From Limosilactobacillus balticus (GTDB taxonomy: Bacteria > Bacillota > Bacilli > Lactobacillales > Lactobacillaceae), in the NCBI RefSeq assembly GCF_014145615.1, contig NZ_JACIVH010000041.1:1-64000 (forward strand): a DNA stretch of 64,000 nt. The letters are read 5' to 3'. Positions 8,040-17,255 of the stretch are shown piece by piece. Each line of letters opens with the position of its first letter. Within the stretch, counting starts at the first letter, position 1. A model generated the notes under the pieces. It saw nothing but the letters and a program-made list of their open reading frames with translations, was not told the origin of the DNA and made no database searches. The translations under genes and the position numbers were made by a program.

Positions 8040-9272
8040 ATGTCAAAGGAAAAGATTGTTTTAGCTTATTCTGGTGGTTTAGATACTTCGGTTGCAATTG
8101 CCTGGCTCAAAAATAAGGGGTATGACGTAATTGCATGTTGTATTGATGTGGGTGAAGGAAAAGACCTTGAAGCGATTAAAGAAAAGGGCCTCCAAGTTGG
8201 AGCGTGGAAATCAGTAGTAATTGATGCTAAACGCGACTTTGCTGAACAATTTGTATTACCAGCTCTTCAAGCCCATGCAATGTATGAGCAAAAGTACCCA
8301 TTAGTTTCAGCACTTTCTCGTCCATTAATTGTTCAAAAACTTGTAGCAGTTGCTAATCAATATGGTGCGACTGCTATTGCCCATGGGTGTACTGGTAAAG
8401 GAAATGACCAAGTACGATTTGAAGCAGGAATTCATGCTTTGGCTCCTGATATGAAAATTGAAGATCCAATTCGGGATTGGCACTGGTCACGGGAAGAAGA
8501 AATTCAATACGCTAAGGATAATGGCATTCCCGTTCCAATCACAAAGGCTAGTCCCTATTCCATTGATGAAAACTTATGGGGCCGGGCAAATGAATGTGGA
8601 ATTCTTGAAGATCCGTGGGCTGCGGCACCTGCTGATGCATATGATCGAACAGTTTCAATTGAAGAAGCCCCTGATACCCCAACCACAATTGAAATCACCT
8701 TTAATGAAGGAGTTCCGACCGCGATTGATGGCGAAGAAATGCCGCTTGACCAGTTAATTATGAAACTTGACAAATTAGCTGGTAGTCATGGGATTGGCCG
8801 GATTGATCACGTTGAAAACCGGCTTGTTGGTATTAAGTCACGGGAAATTTATGAGTGCCCAGCTGCAACTGTTTTATTGGCAGCCCATAAAGACTTGGAA
8901 GACCTAACGCAAGAACGGGAAGTAGCTCACTTTAAACCATTAATTGAACAAAAAATGAGTGAAATTATTTATAATGGGCTTTGGTATTCACCATTAATGA
9001 AATCCTTAGTTGCTTTTATTGATGAATCACAAGCTGTTGTTAATGGTGTAGTAAGGGTAAAGTTATTTAAAGGAAATGTAATCTGTGAAGGTCGGAAATC
9101 ACCAAATTCGCTTTATGATAAGAACTTGGCAACTTACACCTCCGCTGATGAATTTGACCAAGAAGCTGCTACTGGCTTTATTAAACTTTGGGAATTACCA
9201 GATAAGGTCTATGCTCAAGTACAAAACAAAAATAAAAAGAAAGTAAAGGAGAATACAAGCGATGCCTATTAA
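8040..9272 (+). CDS. argG: Argininosuccinate synthase
   Basis: A 410-residue enzyme that joins citrulline and aspartate with ATP to form argininosuccinate, the penultimate step of arginine synthesis. The N-terminal P-loop-type motif is [28 protein letters not shown] lies near residue 120 and the ECP...[10 protein letters not shown] segment follows later. The start is ATG at 8040: the in-frame ATG at 8025 overlaps the GGAGG ribosome binding site. It overlaps argH by 11 bp. No other arg genes are in the window, so the pair may work on citrulline supplied from elsewhere. Confidence 0.97.
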   Translation: MSKEKIVLAYSGGLDTSVAIAWLKNKGYDVIACCIDVGEGKDLEAIKEKGLQVGAWKSVVIDAKRDFAEQFVLPALQAHAMYEQKYPLVSALSRPLIVQKLVAVANQYGATAIAHGCTGKGNDQVRFEAGIHALAPDMKIEDPIRDWHWSREEEIQYAKDNGIPVPITKASPYSIDENLWGRANECGILEDPWAAAPADAYDRTVSIEEAPDTPTTIEITFNEGVPTAIDGEEMPLDQLIMKLDKLAGSHGIGRIDHVENRLVGIKSREIYECPAATVLLAAHKDLEDLTQEREVAHFKPLIEQKMSEIIYNGLWYSPLMKSLVAFIDESQAVVNGVVRVKLFKGNVICEGRKSPNSLYDKNLATYTSADEFDQEAATGFIKLWELPDKVYAQVQNKNKKKVKENTSDAY

Positions 9273-10647
9273 GAGAATGTGGGGTGGCCGGTTTGAAGAA
9301 GCTGGCGACCAACTAGTTAACCAATTTAATGCGTCGATCAGTTTTGATCAAGAAATGGCTCAAGAAGACATTGAAGGCTCATTAGCCCATGTGAAAATGC
9401 TGAAAGAAACACAAATTTTGTCAGCAGATGATGCTGATAAGATTATTGCTGGACTCAAGAAATTACGTGAGCGATTAACTAGTGAAGGACTCCCATTTTC
9501 GAGTGACAATGAAGACATTCATATGAATATTGAGGCATTGCTGACAGAAGAAATTGGTCCCGTTGCCGGTAAGCTTCATACTGGGCGGAGCAGAAATGAT
9601 CAAGTTGCAACTGACCTTCACCTATATGTAAAGAAGCGGTTGCCTGTTATCATTAATGAATTAAAAAAATTACAGGCAGAATTAGTAGATAAAGCAGCAG
9701 AAAATGTTGAAACGATTATGCCAGGATATACTCATATGCAACATGCTCAGCCAATTTCGTATGGACACTATCTCATGGCTTATTTCCAAATGTATCAGCG
9801 AGATGTTGAACGGTTTGAATTTAACCAGCAGCACACGGATTTATCACCCCTAGGAGCGGCTGCTTTAGCTGGGACCACTTTTCCAATTGATCGACAATTA
9901 AGTGCAAAGTATTTAGGTTTTGCTGAACCATATCATAATTCACTGGACGCCGTTTCTGATCGGGATTTTGCCCTTGAATTTTTAAGTAACGCAAGTATTT
10001 TGATGATGCACTTGTCACGGTTATGTGAAGAACTGATTTATTGGTGTAGTTATGAATTTGGCTATTTAGAATTGGCGGACTCATATTCTACTGGTAGTTC
10101 GATCATGCCTCAGAAGAAGAACCCTGATATGGCAGAATTGATTCGTGGTAAAGCTGGGCGAGTTTATGGTGATCTTTTTGGCTTATTAACAACAATGAAG
10201 GGGCTCCCGCTTGCCTATAACAAAGATATGCAGGAAGATAAGGAAGGATTATTCGATGCGGTGAAGACGATTCTTCCAAGTATCAGGATCATGACCGGGA
10301 TGATTACCACCCTTCAAGTAAAGAAAGAAGCCATGGAGCATGCAACTCATCATGACTTTTCTAATGCCACTGAATTAGCAGATTATCTTGCTACTAAAGG
10401 AATTCCGTTTAGGGAAGCGCATGAAATTGTCGGTGAGTTAGTATTAAAAGGCCTTAAAACAGAGACAAATCTTGTTGATATTCCATTGGACGAATATAAA
10501 AAGATTTCGCCCAAAATTGAAGAAGATGTTTATATCTGCTTACAACCTAAAGTAGCGGTTGAACGGCGGAATTCTTATGGCGGAACTGGTTTTGATCAAG
10601 TTCGTCAACAAATTAGAGATGCTAAGAAAATTTTAGAAGGTAATTAA
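9262..10647 (+). CDS. argH: Argininosuccinate lyase
   Basis: A 461-residue homotetrameric lyase of the fumarase/aspartase superfamily that splits argininosuccinate into arginine and fumarate. Signature [12 protein letters not shown] lies near residue 280, [12 protein letters not shown] near 110, and [15 protein letters not shown] near 155. The N-terminus MWGGRFEE is typical. ATG at 9262 lies inside the end of argG, behind AAGGAG; the 11-bp overlap suggests coupled translation. Length is normal. Confidence 0.97.
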   Translation: MPIKRMWGGRFEEAGDQLVNQFNASISFDQEMAQEDIEGSLAHVKMLKETQILSADDADKIIAGLKKLRERLTSEGLPFSSDNEDIHMNIEALLTEEIGPVAGKLHTGRSRNDQVATDLHLYVKKRLPVIINELKKLQAELVDKAAENVETIMPGYTHMQHAQPISYGHYLMAYFQMYQRDVERFEFNQQHTDLSPLGAAALAGTTFPIDRQLSAKYLGFAEPYHNSLDAVSDRDFALEFLSNASILMMHLSRLCEELIYWCSYEFGYLELADSYSTGSSIMPQKKNPDMAELIRGKAGRVYGDLFGLLTTMKGLPLAYNKDMQEDKEGLFDAVKTILPSIRIMTGMITTLQVKKEAMEHATHHDFSNATELADYLATKGIPFREAHEIVGELVLKGLKTETNLVDIPLDEYKKISPKIEEDVYICLQPKVAVERRNSYGGTGFDQVRQQIRDAKKILEGN

Positions 10648-10657
10648 TTCGGAAATT

Positions 10658-10697
10658 GAGAGTGAGAAAGCCAATTTTTTCTCACCCTCATTTTTTT
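10658..10697 (+). terminator. Terminator after argGH
   Basis: Stem GAGAGTGAGAAA (10658-10669) with TTTCTCACCCTC (about 10678-10689), one mismatch, followed by a T-run 10691-10697. Confidence 0.85.
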
Positions 10698-10705
10698 GCT
10701 TTATA

Positions 10706-10746
10706 GTAACCCATATATTGAATTAAAGGTTACAATTAAATATAAT
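10706..10746 (+). promoter_or_regulatory. BirA operator over the bioY promoter
   Basis: The promoter is TTGAAT (10718-10723), 17 nt, TATAAT (10741-10746). Around and between these boxes lie the perfect inverted half-sites GTAACC (10706-10711) and GGTTAC (10728-10733), 16 nt apart. This matches the Firmicute BirA operator pattern TTAACC-N(14-16)-GGTTAA. The second gene of the operon is a BirA with a helix-turn-helix, so autoregulation by biotin status is likely. Confidence 0.78.
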
Positions 10747-10770
10747 TAATGCAAAAATAAAGGATTTACG

Positions 10771-11346
10771 ATGATGATTAGGGAAAAGATAAGTTTGTCA
10801 ATTCATGAAATGACTGTCGTTGCCATGATGGTTGCAATTATTGCTGTTTTAGGAGCAGTCCCAGGAATTCCGTTGGGGTTTATTCCGGTGCCAATTGTTT
10901 TGCAAAATATGGGAATAATAATTGCTGGGGAACTCCTTGGACCAAGATTAGGGACAATTACAGTATGGCTCTTCGTGTTTTTAGTTGTACTGGGTTTGCC
11001 GCTGCTTTCTGGTGGACGTGGCGGAATTATGATAGTCTTAGGCCCAACTGGCGGATATATTTTCGCCTGGTTATTTGTCCCGTTATTGATTGGTCTTAGT
11101 CTAAAATGCAGTTGGTTTTATGGGATGACGCAAGAAATAACTGAATTCCTGATTGTTTGGCTATGGGGAGTAATCTTTGTGGAAGGAGTGGGAGCAATAT
11201 GGTTAGCAAATCAATTGCATACCACCTTTATTTCTGCTTTGGCGTCAAATATTTTATTTGTTTTTGGCGATACAATCAAAGCGCTTATTGCTGTCACAAT
11301 TACTCGTCGTTTACGTCACATTAAGGTTGTTTCGTTCAGGAGATGA
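10771..11346 (+). CDS. bioY: Biotin transporter BioY (ECF S component)
   Basis: A 191-residue integral membrane protein with about six hydrophobic helices. It is the substrate-specific S subunit of an energy-coupling-factor biotin importer; the shared EcfAA'T module would be encoded elsewhere. Typical BioY features are GFIPVPIVLQNMGIIIAGELLGPRLG (IPVPIVLQN near 40) and GPTGGYIFAW near 90. ATG at 10771 follows AAAGGA; a second ATG follows immediately. It is separated from birA by 6 bp and shares its operator. No biotin synthesis genes are near, consistent with reliance on uptake. Confidence 0.93.
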   Translation: MMIREKISLSIHEMTVVAMMVAIIAVLGAVPGIPLGFIPVPIVLQNMGIIIAGELLGPRLGTITVWLFVFLVVLGLPLLSGGRGGIMIVLGPTGGYIFAWLFVPLLIGLSLKCSWFYGMTQEITEFLIVWLWGVIFVEGVGAIWLANQLHTTFISALASNILFVFGDTIKALIAVTITRRLRHIKVVSFRR

Positions 11347-11352
11347 TTAGAA

Positions 11353-12324
11353 ATGGTTCATTCAACTGCACAGAAAATTTTATGGCAATTACTTTCAGCG
11401 CCGGGTTCATGGGTTTCTGGAAATGACTTAGCACAGCGGTTCAATATTAGTCGTGAATCCGTTTGGAAGGCCATCAACAGTTTACGAAAAAACGGAAATA
11501 ATATTGAGAGTCGCAGAAATCTTGGATACCGTTTTACCGGAAATTCACGGTTGAATGCTGATATTATTGATTTTTATACTCATAATCACTTTACTAATCG
11601 TCTTTATGTTAAAGACCAAGTTAGCTCAACCCAAAGCATTGCAAAAGCTTTTTTGAGTCACCACCTAGTTACTGCGCCAACGGTATTTATCGCTGATCAT
11701 CAAACTGCTGGTTATGGAAGACAGGGACGGTCCTTTTACTCTCCAGCAGCAACTGGATTGTATTTTAGTATGATTCTGCCTAGCCCAACGGACAGACCGC
11801 TACAAGCTGGGTTAATGACAACAACTTTTGCAGTTTTAATTGTGGGAGTTCTTAAACAATTTTTCCCTGCTCAAGATTTCCAATATAAATGGGTCAACGA
11901 TGTTTATTTAGACTATAAAAAAGTTGGCGGAATTTTGACCGAGGCAGTAGTAGACCTTGAATCAAGGACAACGGCTTCCTTAGTGGTAGGAATTGGCTTG
12001 AATATTACTACAAAGAAATTTCCCCTGGCCCTTAAAGAGAAAGCGACGGGAATAGCACCAGCAGATCGTAATCTTTTAGTCAGTCGGCTTATTGAGGAGA
12101 TTGCTAATAATTATTCGGACTATGATAATCCACAGTATCTTAAGAAATATCGCCAAGCCTCAATGATTTTAGGACAAAAAGTGGAAGTGTTAGTAAATGG
12201 TGAGGTTATTGCTGGAACTGCTAAGAAGATAGAAAATGATGGTGCTTTAACAATTAGCCTGGCAGACGGAAAAACGAAAACTTTTAATAGTGGAGAAGTA
12301 GTTAAAGTTAATTTTGAAAAATAA
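11353..12324 (+). CDS. birA: Biotin-protein ligase and biotin operon repressor
   Basis: A 323-residue bifunctional BirA. The N-terminal winged helix-turn-helix (about 5-65, with GNDLAQRFNISRESVWKAI) binds DNA. The central ligase domain makes biotinyl-AMP and biotinylates carrier proteins: the near-GRGRQGR loop reads AGYGRQGRSF (about 120), and KWVNDVYLD and KKVGGILTE lie near 180-195. A C-terminal SH3-like domain follows. The presence of the DNA-binding domain fits the BirA operator upstream of bioY. Confidence 0.95.
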   Translation: MVHSTAQKILWQLLSAPGSWVSGNDLAQRFNISRESVWKAINSLRKNGNNIESRRNLGYRFTGNSRLNADIIDFYTHNHFTNRLYVKDQVSSTQSIAKAFLSHHLVTAPTVFIADHQTAGYGRQGRSFYSPAATGLYFSMILPSPTDRPLQAGLMTTTFAVLIVGVLKQFFPAQDFQYKWVNDVYLDYKKVGGILTEAVVDLESRTTASLVVGIGLNITTKKFPLALKEKATGIAPADRNLLVSRLIEEIANNYSDYDNPQYLKKYRQASMILGQKVEVLVNGEVIAGTAKKIENDGALTISLADGKTKTFNSGEVVKVNFEK

Positions 12325-12372
12325 CTTCGATCTCTTACGAAAGCTTGCAGTGGTGAGGTTAAAGGTGATCTA

Positions 12373-12381
12373 TGATATAAT
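12373..12381 (+). promoter_or_regulatory. Extended -10 promoter of phoH
   Basis: TGATATAAT: an extended TG motif with a consensus TATAAT (12376-12381), 42 nt before the GTG of phoH. No good -35 was seen, as can be the case with extended -10 promoters. Confidence 0.5.
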
Positions 12382-12423
12382 TATCATTAAATAAAGTCTG
12401 CTAAATTAAAGGAGATTGTATAG

Positions 12424-13431
12424 GTGGGAGAACAAAAAACGATTGAACAAACTTTTCAAATTGAAAGTCCAGAAATAGAAGTTGGCTTACTAGGAACTCA
12501 GGATAAGTATGTGAGCTTGATTGAACAGGGAATGGACGTCGAAATTCGACCATTTGGTGAAAATCTTAAAGTAAGTGGACAAGAAGATGATGTTAAGCTT
12601 ACGGTCGATGTATTTCGGGCCCTTATCTCATTGTTAAATCAAGGGATCCGCATCCACAGTACAGATATTGTTAGTGCGATGAAGATGGCACATCGAGGGA
12701 CCTTGGAATATTTTGCTGACTTATATAGCGAAACGATTATTAAGGATCGTCGTGGTAGAGCTATCCGAGTAAAAAATTTTGGTCAACGGCAGTATGTTAA
12801 CGCAATGAAACATAATGATATTACGTTTGGGATTGGACCTGCCGGAACAGGAAAAACTTACCTAGCAGTAGCGATGGCAGTGGCGTCTTTAAAGCGTGGC
12901 GAAGTGGAACGAATTATTTTGACGCGGCCGGCAGTTGAAGCGGGTGAAAGTTTAGGGTTCTTACCAGGTGACCTTCGTGAAAAAGTAGATCCTTATTTAC
13001 GACCAATTTATGATGCATTAAATGATATTTTTGGTGCTGATCATACTCAACGGCTAATTGATCGAGGAATTATCGAAATTGCGCCACTTGCTTATATGCG
13101 AGGGCGAACTCTTGATGGAGCATTTGTAATTTTAGATGAAGCTCAAAATACAACTAATGCTCAGATGAAGATGTTCCTTACCCGTTTGGGATTTGGATCA
13201 AAAATGGTGATTAATGGGGATGTTTCCCAAATCGATCTTCCTCATGGGACTCGCAGTGGTCTTGTCAACGCGCAACGAATTTTGAATAATATTAAATCAA
13301 TTAAGTTTGTTAAATTTAGTGCGGAAGATGTTGTTCGTCACCCGGTTGTAGCACGGATTATTACTGCTTATGAAGACCAAACATCAAAGCGATTAGCAGA
13401 AAAAGATAAAGAGAAAAAAGAGGAAAAATGA
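12424..13431 (+). CDS. phoH: PhoH family ATPase
   Basis: A 335-residue cytosolic P-loop ATPase of the PhoH/YbeZ family, usually linked to RNA metabolism together with YbeY. Walker A GPAGTGKTY lies near residue 140 and Walker B VILDEAQNTT near 237. The N-terminal approximately 110 residues are the family's usual extension. The start is GTG at 12424 behind AAAGGAG. It overlaps ybeY by the 4 bp ATGA, so the two are translationally coupled. The conserved phoH-ybeY-dgkA-era-recO cluster begins here. Confidence 0.94.
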   Translation: MGEQKTIEQTFQIESPEIEVGLLGTQDKYVSLIEQGMDVEIRPFGENLKVSGQEDDVKLTVDVFRALISLLNQGIRIHSTDIVSAMKMAHRGTLEYFADLYSETIIKDRRGRAIRVKNFGQRQYVNAMKHNDITFGIGPAGTGKTYLAVAMAVASLKRGEVERIILTRPAVEAGESLGFLPGDLREKVDPYLRPIYDALNDIFGADHTQRLIDRGIIEIAPLAYMRGRTLDGAFVILDEAQNTTNAQMKMFLTRLGFGSKMVINGDVSQIDLPHGTRSGLVNAQRILNNIKSIKFVKFSAEDVVRHPVVARIITAYEDQTSKRLAEKDKEKKEEK

Positions 13432-13910
13432 TGGACCTGGAAATTTTCGATCAAACAACAGCACAGCTTCCCAATGAGCAAGTGAAGATGGTAAGGGACT
13501 TATTACAGTACGCTGCTAAAGAACTTTCCTTATCAGATAATACTGAAATGTCTTTAACATTTGTAAATAATCCGGAGATAAAAAAATTAAATGCCCAGTA
13601 TCGGAATGTTGACCGAGCAACTGATGTTTTAAGTTTTGCTGCAGAAGAAGCAGGAGAAGAAACACCAATTATTATGGATCCCGAACTGGCTGCCGAAATT
13701 CCTGATAACCTGGGTGACCTGTTTATCTCTATCGATAAAGTAGCTGAGCAAGCAAAGTTCTTGGGTCATTCAGTTGATCGAGAGTTAGGATTTTTAGCTG
13801 TTCATGGCTTTCTTCACTTAAACGGGTACGATCATGAAGAGCCGGCAGATGAAGAAAAAATGTTTAAATTACAACGGGAGATACTAGACGGCTATGGACT
13901 CACGCGATAA
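13428..13910 (+). CDS. ybeY: rRNA maturation endoribonuclease YbeY
   Basis: A 160-residue zinc metalloprotein of the UPF0054 family, involved in 16S rRNA 3'-end processing and ribosome quality control. The zinc motif H-x3-H-x5-H is visible as HGFLHLNGYDH near residue 126. RATDVLSF near 63 is also characteristic. It starts with two ATGs (13428 and 13431); the first overlaps the phoH stop. It overlaps dgkA by 17 bp. Confidence 0.96.
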   Translation: MMDLEIFDQTTAQLPNEQVKMVRDLLQYAAKELSLSDNTEMSLTFVNNPEIKKLNAQYRNVDRATDVLSFAAEEAGEETPIIMDPELAAEIPDNLGDLFISIDKVAEQAKFLGHSVDRELGFLAVHGFLHLNGYDHEEPADEEKMFKLQREILDGYGLTR

Positions 13911-14289
13911 ACATCAAACTGAGAAAAATCATCACTTAATTCAAGCAATGCGTCATGCAATTGATGGCATTATCCAGGTATTACGTGAAGAACGTAATAT
14001 GCGGTACCATCTTTTAGCTGCCTGCTTAGCCATTATTATGTCGGCTGTATTGCATATTTCAGCAATGGAATGGTTATGGATTTTATTGGCAATCTTTGTT
14101 GTTTTTACATCTGAATTTCTTAACACAGTTACCGAAGCTGTTACAGATTTGATTGTTGACCACCATTATGAATTAAATGTAAAAAAAGCTAAAGATGTTG
14201 CGGCTGGTGGTGTACTGATATCAGCGATATTTTCGGTCTTGGTGGGTCTAATTATTTTTATTCCCCGTATATTATCAATTATTAGATAG
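13894..14289 (+). CDS. dgkA: Diacylglycerol/undecaprenol kinase (DgkA family)
   Basis: A 131-residue membrane enzyme with three transmembrane helices after a basic, His-rich N-terminus. Gram-positive members phosphorylate undecaprenol (and in some cases diacylglycerol), feeding the lipid carrier for wall synthesis. Catalytic-region motifs are [13 protein letters not shown] (about 71-83) and [12 protein letters not shown] (about 94-105). It starts inside ybeY, and GGGAG is rather far upstream. Position between ybeY and era is conserved; cdd, often found here in Bacilli, is absent. Confidence 0.93.
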   Translation: MDSRDKHQTEKNHHLIQAMRHAIDGIIQVLREERNMRYHLLAACLAIIMSAVLHISAMEWLWILLAIFVVFTSEFLNTVTEAVTDLIVDHHYELNVKKAKDVAAGGVLISAIFSVLVGLIIFIPRILSIIR

Positions 14290-14300
14290 GAAGTTTTAAT

Positions 14301-15206
14301 ATGGATAATCCAAATTATAAGTCTGGCTTTGTGGCAATTATTGGGCGCCCAAATGTTGGGAAATCAACTTTATTGAATTATGTTGTCGGTCAAAAGGTAG
14401 CAATTATGAGTAATGTTGCACAGACGACACGGAATAAGATTCAAGGAATTTATACAAGCCCAGAAGCACAGATTATTTTTATTGATACGCCAGGAATTCA
14501 TAAACCATCTACTAAGTTAGGTGATTTTATGGAAAAATCAGCAATGTCAGCATTAGATGAAGTGGATGCTGTCTTATTTGTTGTGAGTGCAACTGAGAAG
14601 CGCGGTCCTGGTGACGACTTTATTATTGAACGCTTAAAGAAAGTTAAGCAGCCAATCTTTTTAGTTGTTAATAAGATCGATCAAATTAATCCTAATGATC
14701 TGCCTGAAATTGTTGACCAGTATAAAGATACCCTTCCATTTAAGGATATTGTGCCAATTTCAGCTTTGCAGGGAAATAATGTGAACAGCTTAATTAATGA
14801 TCTTATTAAGATTCTTCCCAATGGCCCACAATACTACCCTGCCGATCAAGTGAGTGACCACCCTGAACGTTTTGTGATTGCAGAAATGATCCGTGAAAAG
14901 GTCTTTTTGCTAACGAGACAAGAAGTGCCACACTCAGTAGCTGTTGATGTGACATCGATAAAGCGTGAGGATGAAAATCATATTCATATCTCGGCTAATA
15001 TTATTGTTGAACGTCCAGGCCAAAAAGGAATTATTATTGGTAAGGGCGGAAAAATGCTGAAAAAGATTGGGACAATGGCACGACAAGATATTGAAAGATT
15101 ACTTGGTGACAAAGTCTTTCTTCAACTATGGGTAAAGGTTGTTCCAGATTGGCGTGATAAGTCTGCAATGCTAAAAGACTATGGTTATCGGAATAAAGAC
15201 TATTAA
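14301..15206 (+). CDS. era: GTPase Era
   Basis: A 301-residue GTPase that binds the 3' end of 16S rRNA and assists 30S assembly. The G domain has G1 GRPNVGKS (about 15-22), G3 DTPG (about 62-65) and G4 NKID (about 124-127). The C-terminal KH domain has the [11 protein letters not shown] loop near 245. Length is normal. The start ATG follows AGGAAG. Confidence 0.97.
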   Translation: MDNPNYKSGFVAIIGRPNVGKSTLLNYVVGQKVAIMSNVAQTTRNKIQGIYTSPEAQIIFIDTPGIHKPSTKLGDFMEKSAMSALDEVDAVLFVVSATEKRGPGDDFIIERLKKVKQPIFLVVNKIDQINPNDLPEIVDQYKDTLPFKDIVPISALQGNNVNSLINDLIKILPNGPQYYPADQVSDHPERFVIAEMIREKVFLLTRQEVPHSVAVDVTSIKREDENHIHISANIIVERPGQKGIIIGKGGKMLKKIGTMARQDIERLLGDKVFLQLWVKVVPDWRDKSAMLKDYGYRNKDY

Positions 15207-15221
15207 AAGGATGATGGTTAC

Positions 15222-16007
15222 ATGGCGCGCGTAACCACACAATTTACTGGGATCATTATGTATCGACAGGATTATCGTGAACGTGATCTATTAATAAAAA
15301 TGCTCACTGATAAGATTGGGCCAGCAATGTTTTTTGTGAAAAACGCTAAGAAACGTGGCTTTCGAATGACTGCTGATATTCTCCCATTCACCCATGGTAC
15401 ATACATTGGCTCCCTTGATGAAAATGGCTTAAGTTTTATTAATACCGCTAGCGATACTAGCCAATACAAGAATATTGCAAGTGATATTAGCAAAAATGCA
15501 TATGTTACGTATATTTTGGCATTGGTTGACAGTGCGTTTAATGATGGCCGAAGTATTGGTGAGTGGTTTAAGCAGGTTGCTGCAGCGTTAGACTTAATCG
15601 AAAAAGGATTAGATGAGCAAATAATTACAAATATTATTGAAACACAGCTGTTAGTTGCTTTTGGGGTAGCACCAATTTGGGATCGGTGTGTTGTTTGTGG
15701 TCGCAATGATCTGGCTTTAGACTTCTCTGAACAATATGGGGGGATGCTTTGCCAAAATCATTGGTCACTTGATGAGCATCGTCTTCATCTTGACCGTAAA
15801 ACTATTTATTACCTTCAACAATTTGCCACAATTAACTTGCAAAAATTGAATTCTATTCGAATTAATCCAGTTACTAAACGACGCCTTCAACAAGTCTTAG
15901 ATACTCTTTATGATAACGAGGTCGGGTTAAACTTGAAAGCAAAGCGGTTCATTAGACAAATGAATAAGTGGGAACAAAATATCGGAAAGTTATCAATGAA
16001 CGATTGA
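15222..16007 (+). CDS. recO: DNA repair protein RecO
   Basis: A 261-residue recombination mediator that acts with RecR in loading RecA at gaps. It has an N-terminal OB-fold (YRERDLLIKMLTDKIGP) and a zinc-finger region beginning CVVCGRND near residue 150. The second half of the finger reads MLCQNH, so His stands where many homologues have the fourth Cys. ATG at 15222 follows AAAAGGATGATGG. The glyQS promoter starts inside its last codons. Confidence 0.94.
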   Translation: MARVTTQFTGIIMYRQDYRERDLLIKMLTDKIGPAMFFVKNAKKRGFRMTADILPFTHGTYIGSLDENGLSFINTASDTSQYKNIASDISKNAYVTYILALVDSAFNDGRSIGEWFKQVAAALDLIEKGLDEQIITNIIETQLLVAFGVAPIWDRCVVCGRNDLALDFSEQYGGMLCQNHWSLDEHRLHLDRKTIYYLQQFATINLQKLNSIRINPVTKRRLQQVLDTLYDNEVGLNLKAKRFIRQMNKWEQNIGKLSMND

Positions 16008-16032
16008 CATTTGTAAAATATTTTTCTATTAT
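16004..16032 (+). promoter_or_regulatory. Promoter of the glyQS T-box transcript
   Basis: TTGACA (16004-16009), 17 nt, TATTAT (16027-16032). The -35 overlaps the recO stop codon. Confidence 0.82.
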
Positions 16033-16039
16033 AAGAGCG

Positions 16040-16248
16040 TGTTTAATTGAATATTGGCAATGACAGAGATTATGGATAAACCAAATCAGCGAGCAGGGGA
16101 TAGTGCAAGCCTTGTAATTTATTTATCCTTGGCACTCTAACAGCCGCTTAAACTAAGCTGTTTTACAGAGATGTAAAAAAGTAGGGTGGAACCGCGATTA
16201 ACTTCGTCCCTACAGTATCGATTACTTGATACTGTAGGGACTTTTTCA
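16040..16248 (+). promoter_or_regulatory. T-box leader (glycyl-tRNA sensing) of glyQS
   Basis: The T-box core AGGGTGGAACCGCG is at about 16183-16196. It is followed by a terminator with a perfect 14-bp stem (16206-16219 with 16228-16241) and a T-run 16242-16246. GGC at 16131-16133 is a plausible glycine specifier at the 3' side of stem I. The leader fills almost the whole gap between recO and glyQ. Confidence 0.92.
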
Positions 16249-16267
16249 TTGAAAGGAGAAGTAAAGT

Positions 16268-17254
16268 ATGACGAAAAAACTAACTGTGCAAGATATTATC
16301 TTTACATTAGAACAATATTGGGCAGATCAAGGTTGTATGTTAATGCAGGCTTATGATAACGAAAAAGGTGCAGGGACAATGAGTCCTTACACTTTCTTGC
16401 GGGCAATTGGTCCTGAACCATGGAATGTGGCTTATGTTGAACCTTCACGGCGGCCTGCTGATGGTCGTTATGGTGAAAACCCAAACCGGCTTTACCAACA
16501 CCACCAATTCCAGGTATTAATGAAGCCTTCTCCTGATAATATCCAAGAATTATACTTAGGTAGTTTGAAAAAGTTAGGAATAGATCCTTTAGAACATGAT
16601 ATCCGGTTTGTTGAAGATAACTGGGAAAACCCTTCAATGGGCTGTGCCGGTGTTGGTTGGGAAGTTTGGCTTGACGGAATGGAAGTTACTCAATTTACCT
16701 ATTTCCAAGTCGTTGGGGAATTGCCTATGAGTCCTGTAGCCGCCGAAGTTACTTATGGACTTGAACGGTTAGCTGAATATATTCAAAACGTTGACTCAGT
16801 TTATGACTTAGAGTGGGCAGATGGTGTTCTGTATGGTGATATCTTCCAAGAACCTGAATATGAACATTCTAAGTATGCGTTTGAAGAAAGTAACCAAGAC
16901 ATGCTTCTGCAAGACTTTAATGATTACGAAAAAGAAGCTAAACGTTTAATTAAGCTTGGATTGGTTCACCCAGCTTATGATTATGTTTTAAAGTGTAGTC
17001 ATACCTTTAACTTGCTAGATGCGCGTGGTGCTGTCTCGGTTACCGAACGTGCTGGTTATCTTCACCGTATTCGAATTATGGCAAAATCAATTGCCAAGGC
17101 CTTTGTTGAAGAGCGGCGTAAACGTGGCTTCCCATTGATTCATGATGAAGCAGTTCGCCAAAAGACAGTTGAAGAATATACAAAAAAAGCGGAAAAGGCA
17201 AAGGAACGGGCTGCAAAGCAAGCGGCTAAGAAAGCACAAAAGGGGGAAAAGTAA
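16268..17254 (+). CDS. glyQ: Glycyl-tRNA synthetase alpha subunit
   Basis: A 328-residue class II catalytic subunit of the alpha2beta2 bacterial GlyRS. The N-terminus [19 protein letters not shown] and the segment [17 protein letters not shown] (about 68-84) are diagnostic. The C-terminus is extended by a Lys/Ala/Glu-rich tail from about 300. ATG at 16268 follows AAAGGAG. The beta subunit gene starts one base after its stop codon. Confidence 0.97.
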   Translation: MTKKLTVQDIIFTLEQYWADQGCMLMQAYDNEKGAGTMSPYTFLRAIGPEPWNVAYVEPSRRPADGRYGENPNRLYQHHQFQVLMKPSPDNIQELYLGSLKKLGIDPLEHDIRFVEDNWENPSMGCAGVGWEVWLDGMEVTQFTYFQVVGELPMSPVAAEVTYGLERLAEYIQNVDSVYDLEWADGVLYGDIFQEPEYEHSKYAFEESNQDMLLQDFNDYEKEAKRLIKLGLVHPAYDYVLKCSHTFNLLDARGAVSVTERAGYLHRIRIMAKSIAKAFVEERRKRGFPLIHDEAVRQKTVEEYTKKAEKAKERAAKQAAKKAQKGEK

Positions 17255-17255
17255 G

